Below, one piece after another: positions 54,631 through 63,643 of a stretch of 64,000 nt of DNA. The stretch is taken from assembly GCF_040566555.1 (NCBI RefSeq), contig NZ_JBEWYP010000009.1:62001-126000 (forward strand), given 5' to 3'. Origin of the DNA: Sediminicola sp040566555 (GTDB taxonomy: Bacteria > Bacteroidota > Bacteroidia > Flavobacteriales > Flavobacteriaceae). The notes beneath the pieces are model-generated. The model was not told the DNA's origin, searched no databases, and saw nothing but the letters and a program-made list of their open reading frames with translations. Numbering within the stretch: position 1 is the first letter of the stretch; each line of letters opens with the position of its first letter. Made by a program: the position numbers and the translations under genes.

Positions 54631-55920
54631 ATGTTGTACAAAAGAAGTAGTGCCTTGTTCGATGAGGCCCAAAAATATATTCCAGGTGGCGTAAATTCTC
54701 CGGTAAGGGCTTTTAAGGCAGTAGGAGGTGACCCTATCTTCGTAAAGGAGGCAAAAGGTGCCTATCTCTACGACGAGGACGGAAATAAATTGATAGATTT
54801 TATTGCCTCATGGGGCCCTATGATCCTAGGTCATGCCCATGAACCTGTTGTAAATGCAGTCATAGAAAAGGCCAAGAAAGGTACTTCCTTTGGCATGCCT
54901 ACGGAGATTGAAACGGACTTGGCGAAATTAGCAGTGTCCATGGTTCCAAATATCGATAAGATAAGATTTGTGAACAGTGGTACCGAAGCCTGTATGAGTG
55001 CCGTACGTTTGGCAAGGGGCTATACGGGAAAAGATAAGATCATAAAATTTGCTGGATGCTATCATGGACATTCCGATTCATTTCTTATTCAGGCAGGAAG
55101 TGGCGCGGTTACCTTTGGAAGCCCAAATAGTCCAGGTGTAACCCAAGGAACAGCTAAGGATACCCTCTTGGCAACCTACAATGATCTTTCCAGTGTGAAG
55201 GCACTGACGGATGCCAATAGAAGAGAGATTGCAGCTGTAATCATTGAACCTGTTGCAGGAAATATGGGTTGCATCATCCCTGATGAAGATTTTATGAAAG
55301 GCCTTAGGGAACTTTGTACCAAAGAAGGGATCCTTTTGATTTTTGATGAAGTGATGACCGGATTCCGTTTGGGAAGAGGTGGTGCCCAGCAGGTATTGGG
55401 TATCGATGCCGATATTGTAACCTTTGGAAAAGTGATTGGAGGAGGATTACCGGTAGGTGCTTTTGCCTCTCGAAACGAAATAATGGATTATTTGGCTCCA
55501 GTCGGACCCGTATACCAAGCAGGTACCCTAAGTGGAAATCCTTTGGCGATGAGTGCAGGGCTGGCCATGTTGACCGAATTGAACAATAATCCGGAAATAT
55601 TCCGCAGCCTAGCAGATAAGACCGCATACCTACACAAAGGTTTTGAAAGGGTTCTGAAAGGGAAGGGAATACCTTATCAGATCAACAGGTTTGGATCTAT
55701 GATTTCATTACATTTTACGGATAAGCCCGTGGTTGATTTTGCTTCCTCGGCCAAAGGGGATAATGAAACATTTAAGAAGTATTTTCATGGAATGCTTTCC
55801 CAAGGAATCTACTTGCCGCCAAGCGCGTTTGAAAGTTATTTCCTGAATGATGCCTTGACTTACGAAGATTTGGATGCCACCATTACAGCGTTGGAAACAA
55901 TCATTCCCCAATTGCAGTAA
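54631..55920 (+). CDS. hemL: Glutamate-1-semialdehyde 2,1-aminomutase
   Basis: 429 residues. It makes 5-aminolevulinate from glutamate semialdehyde, a haem-pathway step. SALFDEAQKYIPGGVNSPVRAF is the standard start, and the PLP lysine is in TFGKVIGGGLPVGAF. It ends a four-gene run (zincin, PLP enzyme, glucosaminidase, hemL) with near-zero gaps. A strong terminator follows. Confidence 0.96.
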   Translation: MLYKRSSALFDEAQKYIPGGVNSPVRAFKAVGGDPIFVKEAKGAYLYDEDGNKLIDFIASWGPMILGHAHEPVVNAVIEKAKKGTSFGMPTEIETDLAKLAVSMVPNIDKIRFVNSGTEACMSAVRLARGYTGKDKIIKFAGCYHGHSDSFLIQAGSGAVTFGSPNSPGVTQGTAKDTLLATYNDLSSVKALTDANRREIAAVIIEPVAGNMGCIIPDEDFMKGLRELCTKEGILLIFDEVMTGFRLGRGGAQQVLGIDADIVTFGKVIGGGLPVGAFASRNEIMDYLAPVGPVYQAGTLSGNPLAMSAGLAMLTELNNNPEIFRSLADKTAYLHKGFERVLKGKGIPYQINRFGSMISLHFTDKPVVDFASSAKGDNETFKKYFHGMLSQGIYLPPSAFESYFLNDALTYEDLDATITALETIIPQLQ

Positions 55921-55936
55921 AAGGTATATACAAAAT

Positions 55937-55974
55937 AAAAAGCCCCATCCTTTATTTGAGGATGGGGCTTTTTT
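55937..55974. terminator. Terminator after hemL, shared with the convergent gene
   Basis: AAAAAGCCCCATCC (55937-55950) pairs with GGATGGGGCTTTTT (55960-55973) around a 9-base loop. T-runs on both strands. It lies between hemL and a minus-strand gene. Confidence 0.9.
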
Positions 55975-56013
55975 GTAGTCAACACATTAGCTGCCCTTAA
56001 AATTGGATGCAGA

Positions 56014-56472
56014 TCAATTTTTTGTTCTATGGTGTTCTTTGGAGCGATGTTCCCTTTGGCTTTTATGATGCCCTTTTCTTCGGTCCATTTTCTCCCATTT
56101 TTCATACTGCTCTTTGGACAATAGCTGTTTCATTTGTGCCTTATGCGCTATTTGCTTGTCCATTTTTGAGGTTTGCATGGCATAACGCTCTTCGGAAGAA
56201 GGTTTGGTCATTTCCCCACTCTCTCTTTTTTCTTTCATCTCGTCCATTTTTTCCTTGCGACTTGTCGCTTGGTCCAAATTGATTTTCTGAAGCTGTTTTT
56301 GTTGGGCCTCGTTTAGATCCAAGGCCAAGGTCATGCGCTTGGTCTGTAAAGTGGCCATTTGTTCTGGGGACAGATCTTCTAAATTTCCTCGATTTCTGTT
56401 TTCTCCCCTATCATTTTGGGCTAGGCCGATAAAGCCAATCATTAAAAGCCCTAATAGAATTACCTTTTTCAT
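56014..56472 (-). CDS. Spy/CpxP- or DUF4890-like small secreted protein
   Basis: 152 residues from the ATG at 56472, which starts a signal peptide (MKKVILLGLLMIGFIGLAQ). The mature part is all helical and highly charged: LSPEQMATLQTKRMTLALDLNEAQQKQLQKINLDQ and MKQLLSKEQYEKWEKM, the LTxxQ-type pattern of Spy/CpxP periplasmic chaperones (often called DUF4890 in this phylum). The C-terminus is His/Lys-rich (KGHHKSQREHRSKEHHRTKN), possibly metal-binding. Confidence 0.7.
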   Translation of the reverse strand: MKKVILLGLLMIGFIGLAQNDRGENRNRGNLEDLSPEQMATLQTKRMTLALDLNEAQQKQLQKINLDQATSRKEKMDEMKEKRESGEMTKPSSEERYAMQTSKMDKQIAHKAQMKQLLSKEQYEKWEKMDRRKGHHKSQREHRSKEHHRTKN

Positions 56473-56615
56473 CTGTAGTAGTATTTTATAGGTTACCACT
56501 ATAGGATAGCTGAAGGTGCAATTGGTTTAAAAGGAGATCGGAATTTGGGAATCATTTAACTCATTCTAAAACGAAGTGAGGATGTGTTAGTTGGGTATTT
56601 GATAAAAATCTAGGA

Positions 56616-56653
56616 CAAAAAAAATCAGGTATATGTAGGGATATACCTGATTT
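56616..56653 (-). terminator. Terminator of the 60-residue secreted protein gene
   Basis: A 13-bp perfect inverted repeat: AAATCAGGTATAT (56622-56634) and its complement (56641-56653), followed on - by a run of T. It lies 36 bases past the stop codon. Confidence 0.88.
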
Positions 56654-56689
56654 AAACTTATAAGTAGGATTCGTAGTTTCTATTGATAA

Positions 56690-56872
56690 TTATTCCATAA
56701 TATCCAAGCTGGCAACTTTATCGGAATCCAATCCATTGTTGTCAACCTTATTAATTTTTACCGATTCAACGGCAGTAGAATTCTGTTCCAATTGTGGTTC
56801 TAAACCATGATACATAGCAACCGATGCCATGAAACAAACAAAATACAGTAGGCTTTTTATTTTCTGAGACAT
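56690..56872 (-). CDS. Small secreted protein of unknown function
   Basis: 60 residues with a signal-like start (SLLYFVCFMASVAMYHG) and an Asp/Ser/Asn-rich tail (SVKINKVDNNGLDSDKVASLD). No family recognised. A strong terminator just downstream supports it being a real, separately transcribed gene. Confidence 0.55.
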   Translation of the reverse strand: MSQKIKSLLYFVCFMASVAMYHGLEPQLEQNSTAVESVKINKVDNNGLDSDKVASLDIME

Positions 56873-57003
56873 AAACTTGGGATTTTAATCTGGTATAAAC
56901 TTAATGCAATTTAGGATGCAACAATAAATATTGTTGTGAAAGTGTGTTTTTTTGTGGTGTATCGTATATGTTCAATAATGGGGGCTTTTAAGAGGATACA
57001 AAT

Positions 57004-57037
57004 AAAAAAGGTGCGGCTTTAACACCACACCTTTTTT
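57004..57037 (-). terminator. Terminator of the metalloprotease gene
   Basis: On -, AAAAAGGTGTGG ... CCGCACCTTTTTT. The stem has one mismatch, then a T-run. It starts 22 bases past the stop codon. Confidence 0.82.
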
Positions 57038-57059
57038 ATATAATTTAGATAGTTATCCC

Positions 57060-59549
57060 TTATTTAGGGTCCAATATCATATCTATTCTCACAAGGGCAT
57101 CCTGTAAGTGGTATTTGCTCATACTGTCTGAAGTCCTGGAAATGGCATTTCTAATATCCCTTTTCAAGATGTTCATTTCTGCACGGGCTATAGAACGAAT
57201 ATCGGATTGACTCGTATTCAGGACCGTATACTGACGGCTTCCCCATCTTCCCTTGGGTGGGGTCAGGTTTTCCGCGGTCATCAAATACGCCAACCGGTCT
57301 ATATGTGCCTTTTGTAAGTTTCTTCTATAGGTGTCTATTTTCTGACCACTTTTTAATTCGGACCAAATTCCTTTTCTTAAATCTTCGGTCACGTTCAATA
57401 AGCGGTAGGCATCATTGCCATTGGCAGTTTCATTTTCTATGATTCTAGCCATAGTACCCAAGCTTAATATATTGTCCAAGGTTCTTACCTGAAGCGCTCT
57501 TACCCTTTCTACAGAACCTGAGTTCTCTATTTTATTGAATATATTCTGATCCAATAACCATTCTGGTGTCTTAAAGAGTTGTCTCTGGATAAAATCCATT
57601 GCCTTTTTTTGGTGGTCTTTGGCAACGTGTGTATAAACAGCCCCTTCTTGATCGTAGGTTTTATAGTACTCGTAAACCCCTCCAATATTATTGCCTACGT
57701 GTCCCATATACCTATTGTACTGGCTTAAAACCTGATTGTATAGATCTCCAAGGTCTTCATAGTCTTTCCCGTCTTCTGCGGTCCAGGTGATAAGGTTGGG
57801 AACAATTCTCTTTAAATTTTCAATCCCATAATCACTGGCTTTTATGGCGTCATCGCCCAGATCTTCGGTCTGGGAACTTGGGTCGACCACGTCTCGTTGT
57901 TGGCTTCCAAATCTGTACATAGGATCTCCAGCATGTTCCAATATCCAACTGTCCAAGGTAGCTTTCTCTTCTACCGCATTTTTGTCCAAAATAGGTCTGT
58001 ATCCCCAATTAATGGAGTATTTGTCATAGATACCGATATTCGGCATTAAGGCAACACCTTCATCTCCTGGTTGAGCCACATAATTAAAACGGGCATAATC
58101 CATAATGGAAGGTGCCGTTCCATATTTTTGAGTAAATTCTGCCGATCGCAGGGAATCAACTGGGTAGGCAACACTACTTCCCATGTTATGGGGAAGGCCT
58201 AAGGTGTGTCCCACTTCATGGGAGGACACAAAACGTATTAAACGTCCCATTACTTCATCCTTAAATTGTACGCCCCTTGCATCTGGGTTGATCGCTGCAG
58301 TTTGTACAAAAAACCAATTGCGCAAAAGGGTCATTACATTGTGGTACCAATTAATGTCCGATTCTAAAATTTCACCACTTCTGGGATCACTAACATGGGG
58401 TCCGTTGGCATTGGGTATTGGAGATGCCAAATAACGTACTACAGAATAACGCACGTCTTCTGGTGACCACTCTGGATCTTCTTCTTTCGTTGGTGGGTCT
58501 TTAGCGATAATGGCATTTTTAAAGCCAGCAGCTTCAAAAGCTACCTGCCAATCTTCGATCCCTTGTTTGATAAAAGGAACCCATTGTTTAGGAGTAGCCC
58601 TGTCCACATAATACACGATCTGTTTTTTAGGTTCTACGAGTTCCCCGTTGGCAAACTTTTCTTTGTCCTCATCCTTTACTTCCAATCTCCAACGATCCAA
58701 GTAACGGATGGTCTTGCTCTTTTGTGCGTCCAGGCCATAATCTACCTGTCCTCTGGCAAACCAACCAACACGCTCATCAAAGTAACGGCGCTTCATAGGT
58801 TCTTTGGGTAACAAAATCATGGAATTGTTTATTTCTATGGAAATGGAACCAAGGCTCTCATTGGAAGGGGCTTCTCCGGCAGCATACGTTTTTACGTGTC
58901 TGGCTTCAATGTTTAACGGGTAACTTTTTAAAGTTTCAATATAACTTCTACTGTCATCCAAACGGGAAACCTTGTATTGTTTCCTGTAATATTCAGGCAT
59001 TCCCAAAGCATTCACATCTTTTTCGAAGAAATCGTTTACTTCAATTACCGTGGAGGTGTTGGTTGAATCCTTGTGAAAAGCCTTGATAGGGAAGGTGTAT
59101 AATACCGGTTCAAAATTTGAATTTGATACCGCTTCATGTACCGGAAGGGAGTCTGCCGCAACAACGTCATAAGAAACGACTCTTAAAAGCACCTTTTTCG
59201 GTGTTTTTTCCCAACGAAGTACCTGGGTATTAATTTTTCCTCCTCCAAAACCTATGCCGTTGGCAGTTTTTGAAATCCGACTTACCATCAGCATTTCCTT
59301 ATTGAAAAGCGAATCAGGGATTTCATAATAGAATTTGTCCTCTACCTCATGTACGGCAAAAAGACCTTGATCTGTTTTGGCATCCTTGGTAATAACCTTG
59401 TCATAAGGTTGAATGCCGTCTTTTTTTGGTTTGGAGCTGTCCTCTGTTTTTTCTTTTTTCTTTTTCTTGAAAAGTTGGGCCTCAGTAGGGGTACAATAGC
59501 CCATAACCAATAGCAGCAAAAGCAACTTTGGGAGTAATTTTTTAGTCAT
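57060..59549 (-). CDS. Secreted zinc metalloprotease (DUF5117/DUF4953 type)
   Basis: 829 residues. A signal peptide (MTKKLLPKLLLLLLVMGYC, which could also be lipidated at that Cys), a Lys-rich linker, a DUF5117-like beta domain (~50-250) with FYYEIPDSLFNKEMLMVSRISKTANG, then the catalytic domain with HEVGHTLGLPHN (His444) and the SIMDYARFNY Met-turn region of metzincin-type proteases, and a helical C-terminal domain. It degrades protein outside the cytoplasm. Single gene; substrate unknown. Confidence 0.9.
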   Translation of the reverse strand: MTKKLLPKLLLLLLVMGYCTPTEAQLFKKKKKEKTEDSSKPKKDGIQPYDKVITKDAKTDQGLFAVHEVEDKFYYEIPDSLFNKEMLMVSRISKTANGIGFGGGKINTQVLRWEKTPKKVLLRVVSYDVVAADSLPVHEAVSNSNFEPVLYTFPIKAFHKDSTNTSTVIEVNDFFEKDVNALGMPEYYRKQYKVSRLDDSRSYIETLKSYPLNIEARHVKTYAAGEAPSNESLGSISIEINNSMILLPKEPMKRRYFDERVGWFARGQVDYGLDAQKSKTIRYLDRWRLEVKDEDKEKFANGELVEPKKQIVYYVDRATPKQWVPFIKQGIEDWQVAFEAAGFKNAIIAKDPPTKEEDPEWSPEDVRYSVVRYLASPIPNANGPHVSDPRSGEILESDINWYHNVMTLLRNWFFVQTAAINPDARGVQFKDEVMGRLIRFVSSHEVGHTLGLPHNMGSSVAYPVDSLRSAEFTQKYGTAPSIMDYARFNYVAQPGDEGVALMPNIGIYDKYSINWGYRPILDKNAVEEKATLDSWILEHAGDPMYRFGSQQRDVVDPSSQTEDLGDDAIKASDYGIENLKRIVPNLITWTAEDGKDYEDLGDLYNQVLSQYNRYMGHVGNNIGGVYEYYKTYDQEGAVYTHVAKDHQKKAMDFIQRQLFKTPEWLLDQNIFNKIENSGSVERVRALQVRTLDNILSLGTMARIIENETANGNDAYRLLNVTEDLRKGIWSELKSGQKIDTYRRNLQKAHIDRLAYLMTAENLTPPKGRWGSRQYTVLNTSQSDIRSIARAEMNILKRDIRNAISRTSDSMSKYHLQDALVRIDMILDPK

Positions 59550-59810
59550 TTTCAGTCAATTTTTTTTTGATTTCTTCAAATAACCGAAAAATAAACCCAT
59601 TTTTTTGTTAACGAAATCATAACCAATCGGTCCTTATGCCCCTTTTGAACCACCGTTTGGAACAAGATTTGAAAGATTGATTGATAGACAATTTGTAACG
59701 TGAGAATGCATATGTGTTATAATTTTGGATATAAGATGTTGAATTACAGTTAATAAGGTATTATTGTCTAAGTGTCGCCACTTTGGTTGTCATTATTAAA
59801 TTTAGCTATT

Positions 59811-59839
59811 AAAAAGCCCTTTTATGAAAGGGCTTTTTT
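59811..59839 (+). terminator. Orphan hairpin terminator
   Basis: AAAAAGCCCTTT (59811-59822), TATG loop, AAAGGGCTTTTTT (59827-59839). The T-run is on +; the A-run gives a T-run on - as well. Confidence 0.78.
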
Positions 59840-60002
59840 ATGCAGTTTTGTAAACTCTTGGAAGGCCCCAACCTAGGGGAATGGTTTGGGGAACATGATT
59901 ATAGCAATTCGCACTTAGATCGACATCCTAAAACCTTAATAGCTACGTATATATAAATATAAAACATTGGTTTCAAGAAACTTGTTTTTAGATTAGTCAG
60001 AT

Positions 60003-60034
60003 AAAACCCCTGTATATATAGGGGTTTTGTTTTT
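60003..60034. terminator. Terminator downstream of the DASS transporter
   Basis: AAAACCCCT (60003-60011) pairs with AGGGGTTTT (60020-60028). The better T-run (TTTTGTTTTTT) is on +, so for the minus-strand transporter it would be a weaker ender. Confidence 0.65.
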
Positions 60035-60036
60035 TC

Positions 60037-61467
60037 TTAAAATACCAAGGGCAATATCCATTGGAACATAAATATAAGGATCACTACGGAAATTAAATTA
60101 AGTATAAGTCCCACTTTTGCCATTTGTGAAACCTTGATGTATCCACTTGCGAAAACTATAGCATTTGGCGGAGTGGCCATGGGGAGCATAAAGGCACAGC
60201 TGCTGGCCATGGTCACTGGTATAAGTAGATAAACTATAGGAACATTTAACCCGATGGCTATCCCCGCCACAACCGGTGCCAAGACAGCAATCAAGGCAAC
60301 GTTGCTCATCAGTTCCGTCATAAACAAGATCAAGACGATTAGTAGGGAAGCGGTAAGCAATATGCTAATATCACTATTGGCAATTGCAGTAGTGACCATA
60401 TCAACAATACCACTTGCCGACATTCCATTGGCCAATGCCAAGCCCCCTCCAAAAAGCACCAAAATTCCCCAGGCCAATTTTTCCGTATCATTCCAATGAA
60501 GGATAAAATCGCCCTTTCTTATATTATGGGGTACCGCAAATAGGGCTACGGCGGCAATCATACTTATGATGGTGTCCGATAATCCCAAGGCAGGGAATAT
60601 CCCATTGATCATGGTTCTGAAGATCCATAGAAATACTGTAATGCCAAAAATAACAAGTACCATTTTTTCCTTGGAAGAGGTAGGTCCCAATTTTTCCAAT
60701 TCAGATTGAATGACCTGCTTGGAGGCCGTGAATTTTAGTTGTTTGTTCGGAAACATCCACTTAACGAGGACCAAATAACTAATAGTGACCATAACCAAAG
60801 AAAACGGCACTCCAATTACCATCCATTTTAAAAAGGAGATTTCTATGTTGTATTCATTTTCCAATAGACCGATCAAAACCGAATTGGGAGGGGTTCCAAT
60901 AACGGTAGCGATACCTCCGGCATTAGCAGAAAATGCGATACCCAGCATAACACTCAAAGCAAAATTTTTGTCATCCTTCGTGAATCCGTCCTCATCATGA
61001 ATTAACAAACGGATCACTGATATGGCGATAGGGAGCATTACAACGGTACTGGCCGTGTTGCTGATCCACATACTCATTGATGCCGTGGCTATCATAAACC
61101 CAAGCACGACCTTGTTAGGGGTTGTTCCTGTGATCTTAATGATATTTAGGGCGATCCGTTTGTGCAGATTTACTTTTTCAAGGGCCAAGGCCAAAACAAA
61201 ACCTCCAAAGAATAAAAATATGATGGGACTGCCATAATTGGCCCCAACATCATCAATGGACATCACATTGAGCAAGGGGAATAATATAAGTGGCAATAAT
61301 GCGGTCACGGAAATGGAAACCGCTTCTGTTATCCACCAGAGGATCATCCAAACCGCAACAGCCACTACGGGGTCTCCAGTTTCTGAAATAAGATGAAAGG
61401 GCAGATTAATGATGATCAAAAATGCGATAGGCCCTAATAAAAGGCCCATTTTTTTACTTAGGTCCAT
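60037..61467 (-). CDS. DASS/SLC13 family sodium:anion symporter
   Basis: 476 residues, about 11-12 helices in two inverted repeats. Signatures: SNTASTVVMLPIAISVI (first Ser-Asn-Thr sodium/carboxylate loop), GGIATVIGTPPNSVLIG, and MTELMSNVALIAVLAPVV with MPMATPPNAIVFASGY in the second repeat. Members import dicarboxylates (succinate, malate, fumarate), citrate or sulfate with sodium; the SNT motifs in both halves favour dicarboxylate. Single gene. Confidence 0.92.
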   Translation of the reverse strand: MDLSKKMGLLLGPIAFLIIINLPFHLISETGDPVVAVAVWMILWWITEAVSISVTALLPLILFPLLNVMSIDDVGANYGSPIIFLFFGGFVLALALEKVNLHKRIALNIIKITGTTPNKVVLGFMIATASMSMWISNTASTVVMLPIAISVIRLLIHDEDGFTKDDKNFALSVMLGIAFSANAGGIATVIGTPPNSVLIGLLENEYNIEISFLKWMVIGVPFSLVMVTISYLVLVKWMFPNKQLKFTASKQVIQSELEKLGPTSSKEKMVLVIFGITVFLWIFRTMINGIFPALGLSDTIISMIAAVALFAVPHNIRKGDFILHWNDTEKLAWGILVLFGGGLALANGMSASGIVDMVTTAIANSDISILLTASLLIVLILFMTELMSNVALIAVLAPVVAGIAIGLNVPIVYLLIPVTMASSCAFMLPMATPPNAIVFASGYIKVSQMAKVGLILNLISVVILIFMFQWILPLVF

Positions 61468-61515
61468 GGTTGGTTTTTAAAATCCCTAAGCTATACTTTT
61501 TACGGTAGTTTTAAA

Positions 61516-61543
61516 AATAAAAAAGAGGGGCAAAATACCCCTC
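61516..61543 (-). terminator. Terminator of lysS
   Basis: On -, GAGGGG, TATTTTG loop, CCCCTC and TTTTTTATTTTTA. It begins 36 bases past the lysS stop. Confidence 0.82.
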
Positions 61544-61578
61544 CTCTTTATAATGATTGCTTTTATAAGCGATTAATT

Positions 61579-63270
61579 CTATTCTTGTAATTCCACCATT
61601 AAGGAGTCATCTACCTTGGAAACTTTGGCCAAGCCGTGTTTGCCCAAAGATTTTATCCCTTTGTCCCAAGCTTTATTGCTTAATCCAGAAGCTTCTTTTA
61701 AGGTTTCCAAAGACATGTTTTTTTCCTTTTTAAGGACATCATAAATGATTTTCTCATTTTCAGATAGTTCTATTGGCTTTTTCTCCGGACGCATTTGTGG
61801 GAAGAACAATACTTCCTGTATGGATGCATTGTTGGTCATCAACATCACCAAACGATCTATCCCAATGCCTATACCACTGGTAGGCGGCATTCCGTATTCT
61901 AATGCCCTTAGGAAATCTTGGTCAATGAACATGGCCTCATCATCCCCTTTGGCTGAAAGTTGTAATTGCTCTTCAAAGCGTTCCCGTTGATCAATAGGGT
62001 CATTGAGCTCTGAATAGGCATTTGCCAATTCTTTCCCATTTACCATCAATTCAAAACGCTCCGTAAGTGCCGGATTATCCCTGTGCGCTTTACAAAGTGG
62101 ACTCATTTCCTTAGGGTAATCTGTAATGAAGGTAGGTTGGATATAGAAATGCTCACATTTCTCGCCAAATATTTCATCGATCAGTTTGCCTACGCCCATG
62201 GTTTCATCCACATCTAGGCCCAATTTTTTTGCAACAGCCCTCAATTCCACTTCATCCATACCTGCAACATCGTGCCCTGTATGAATTTTTATGGCTTCTA
62301 AAATAGGAACCCTAGGATAAGGGGCTTTAAATTCTATTTCGTTTTTGCCAACCGTTATTTTGGAAGTTCCATTGGCATCCAAGGCTACTTTTTCCAACAA
62401 TTGCTCCGTGGTATCCATCATCCAATTGTAATCCTTGTAGGCTACATAGAGTTCCATTACTGTAAATTCAGGATTATGGGTACGGTCCATCCCCTCGTTC
62501 CTAAAATCTTTTGCAAATTCATATACACCATCAAAGCCACCGACGATTAGTCTTTTTAAATACAACTCATTTGCAATCCTCAAATAAAGGGGCATGTTCA
62601 GTGCATTGTGGTGGGTAATGAAGGGCCTTGCAGCCGCTCCTCCTGGAATAGGCTGAAGAATTGGTGTTTCAACCTCTAAATATTCCCTATCGTTAAAGAA
62701 TTGACGGATGCTATTTGTTATTTTGGTTCGCTTGATAAATGTTTCTTTTACTGCGGGATTAACCACAAGATCCACATAACGCTGGCGGTACCTTAATTCA
62801 GGATCATTGAATTCATCATAGACCTTTCCTTCGGCATTTACTTTGGGTAGTGGCAAGGGCCTTAACGCCTTGCTCAAGATGGTGAAATCTTTAACCATGA
62901 CAGTTTTTTCACCTACCTGTGTTGTGAACAGCTCGCCTTCTACGCCAACAAAGTCGCCGATATCCAACAGCTTTTTATAAACGTCGTTATATTTTATTTT
63001 GTCTTCGCCTGGGCAGATTTCATCCCTGTTGAAATAGACCTGGATCCTACCTTTGCTGTCCTGTAATTCTGCAAAAGAGGCCTTTCCCTGTATCCTTCTG
63101 GACATGAGTCGGCCTGCGATAACAACTTTTTTACCTTCCTTATAGTCCTTTTTAATGCTGTTTGATGTAGCATCCACTGGATATAATGCCGCTGGGTATG
63201 GATCGATGCCCATAGCCCTTAATTTGGCCAATTTTTCCCTTCTGATTACTTCTTGCTCCGAAAGTTGCAT
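61579..63270 (-). CDS. lysS: Lysine--tRNA ligase (class II)
   Basis: 563 residues. An OB-fold anticodon domain (VVIAGRLMSRRIQGKASFAELQD), then the class II core with ETPILQPIPGGAAARPF, FRNEGMDRTHNPEFTVMELY and GIGIGIDRLVMLMT. The last ~65 residues (from KKPIELSENEKIIYD, with ETLKEASGLSNKAWDKGIKSL) form a winged-helix-like extension absent from the shorter ~500-residue enzymes and common in this phylum. It charges tRNA-Lys. Confidence 0.96.
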   Translation of the reverse strand: MQLSEQEVIRREKLAKLRAMGIDPYPAALYPVDATSNSIKKDYKEGKKVVIAGRLMSRRIQGKASFAELQDSKGRIQVYFNRDEICPGEDKIKYNDVYKKLLDIGDFVGVEGELFTTQVGEKTVMVKDFTILSKALRPLPLPKVNAEGKVYDEFNDPELRYRQRYVDLVVNPAVKETFIKRTKITNSIRQFFNDREYLEVETPILQPIPGGAAARPFITHHNALNMPLYLRIANELYLKRLIVGGFDGVYEFAKDFRNEGMDRTHNPEFTVMELYVAYKDYNWMMDTTEQLLEKVALDANGTSKITVGKNEIEFKAPYPRVPILEAIKIHTGHDVAGMDEVELRAVAKKLGLDVDETMGVGKLIDEIFGEKCEHFYIQPTFITDYPKEMSPLCKAHRDNPALTERFELMVNGKELANAYSELNDPIDQRERFEEQLQLSAKGDDEAMFIDQDFLRALEYGMPPTSGIGIGIDRLVMLMTNNASIQEVLFFPQMRPEKKPIELSENEKIIYDVLKKEKNMSLETLKEASGLSNKAWDKGIKSLGKHGLAKVSKVDDSLMVELQE

Positions 63271-63289
63271 AAAATCTTGATTAAGGCTG

Positions 63290-63320
63290 CAAATATAGGT
63301 ACTCTAGGCAAATCTATCAA
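63290..63320 (-). promoter_or_regulatory. Promoter of lysS
   Basis: On -, TTG (63318-63320), exactly 20 bases, then TATATTTG (63290-63297): a full match to the Bacteroidota consensus. The leader to the ATG is only about 12 bases. Confidence 0.82.
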
Positions 63321-63424
63321 TTGATTAAATAGGTATTGTTCGGGGGAGATTATGTTTTCTATGGGAATGTAACAAATTATAGAATTTATCGTCTTATAGG
63401 TACATCAATCAAAACAATCAAAAA

Positions 63425-63583
63425 ATGAGTTTTTGGAGAGTGCTTTTGGCCATCCTTTTTCCGCCATTATCCGTTATCGGGAAAGGCTGTGGATCCTTAA
63501 TTATTGTATTTCTTTTGACCCTTTGCGGATGGGTCCCGGGAGTTATTGCGGCTCTTGTCATCCTAAATAACCCAAATAATTAG
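63425..63583 (+). CDS. YqaE/Pmp3-family small membrane protein
   Basis: 52 residues, ATG at 63425 to TAG at 63583. Two hydrophobic helices joined by a short loop: VLLAILFPPLSVIGKGCGSLIIVFLLTLCGWVPGVIAALVIL. The PPL(S/A)V and CGWVPG motifs define the Pmp3/YqaE family, small stress-linked proteins that affect membrane potential. It lies alone. Confidence 0.92.
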   Translation: MSFWRVLLAILFPPLSVIGKGCGSLIIVFLLTLCGWVPGVIAALVILNNPNN

Positions 63584-63643
63584 TTACTTTGCATACATAG
63601 ACTGAAAAATTCCAAATTTGGTTTTTTTTGTGTACGATGAAGT

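Larger units (their letters stand above)
59550..60036. other. 487-base spacer with two hairpin terminators
   Basis: Lies upstream of the metalloprotease and downstream of the DASS transporter, both on -. It contains two strong hairpins (59811-59839, 60003-60034) with T-runs on +, although no + gene is present. TAATTTTG, a perfect TAnnTTTG box, lies at 59720-59727 on +. See the findings for possible small RNAs. Confidence 0.5.
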
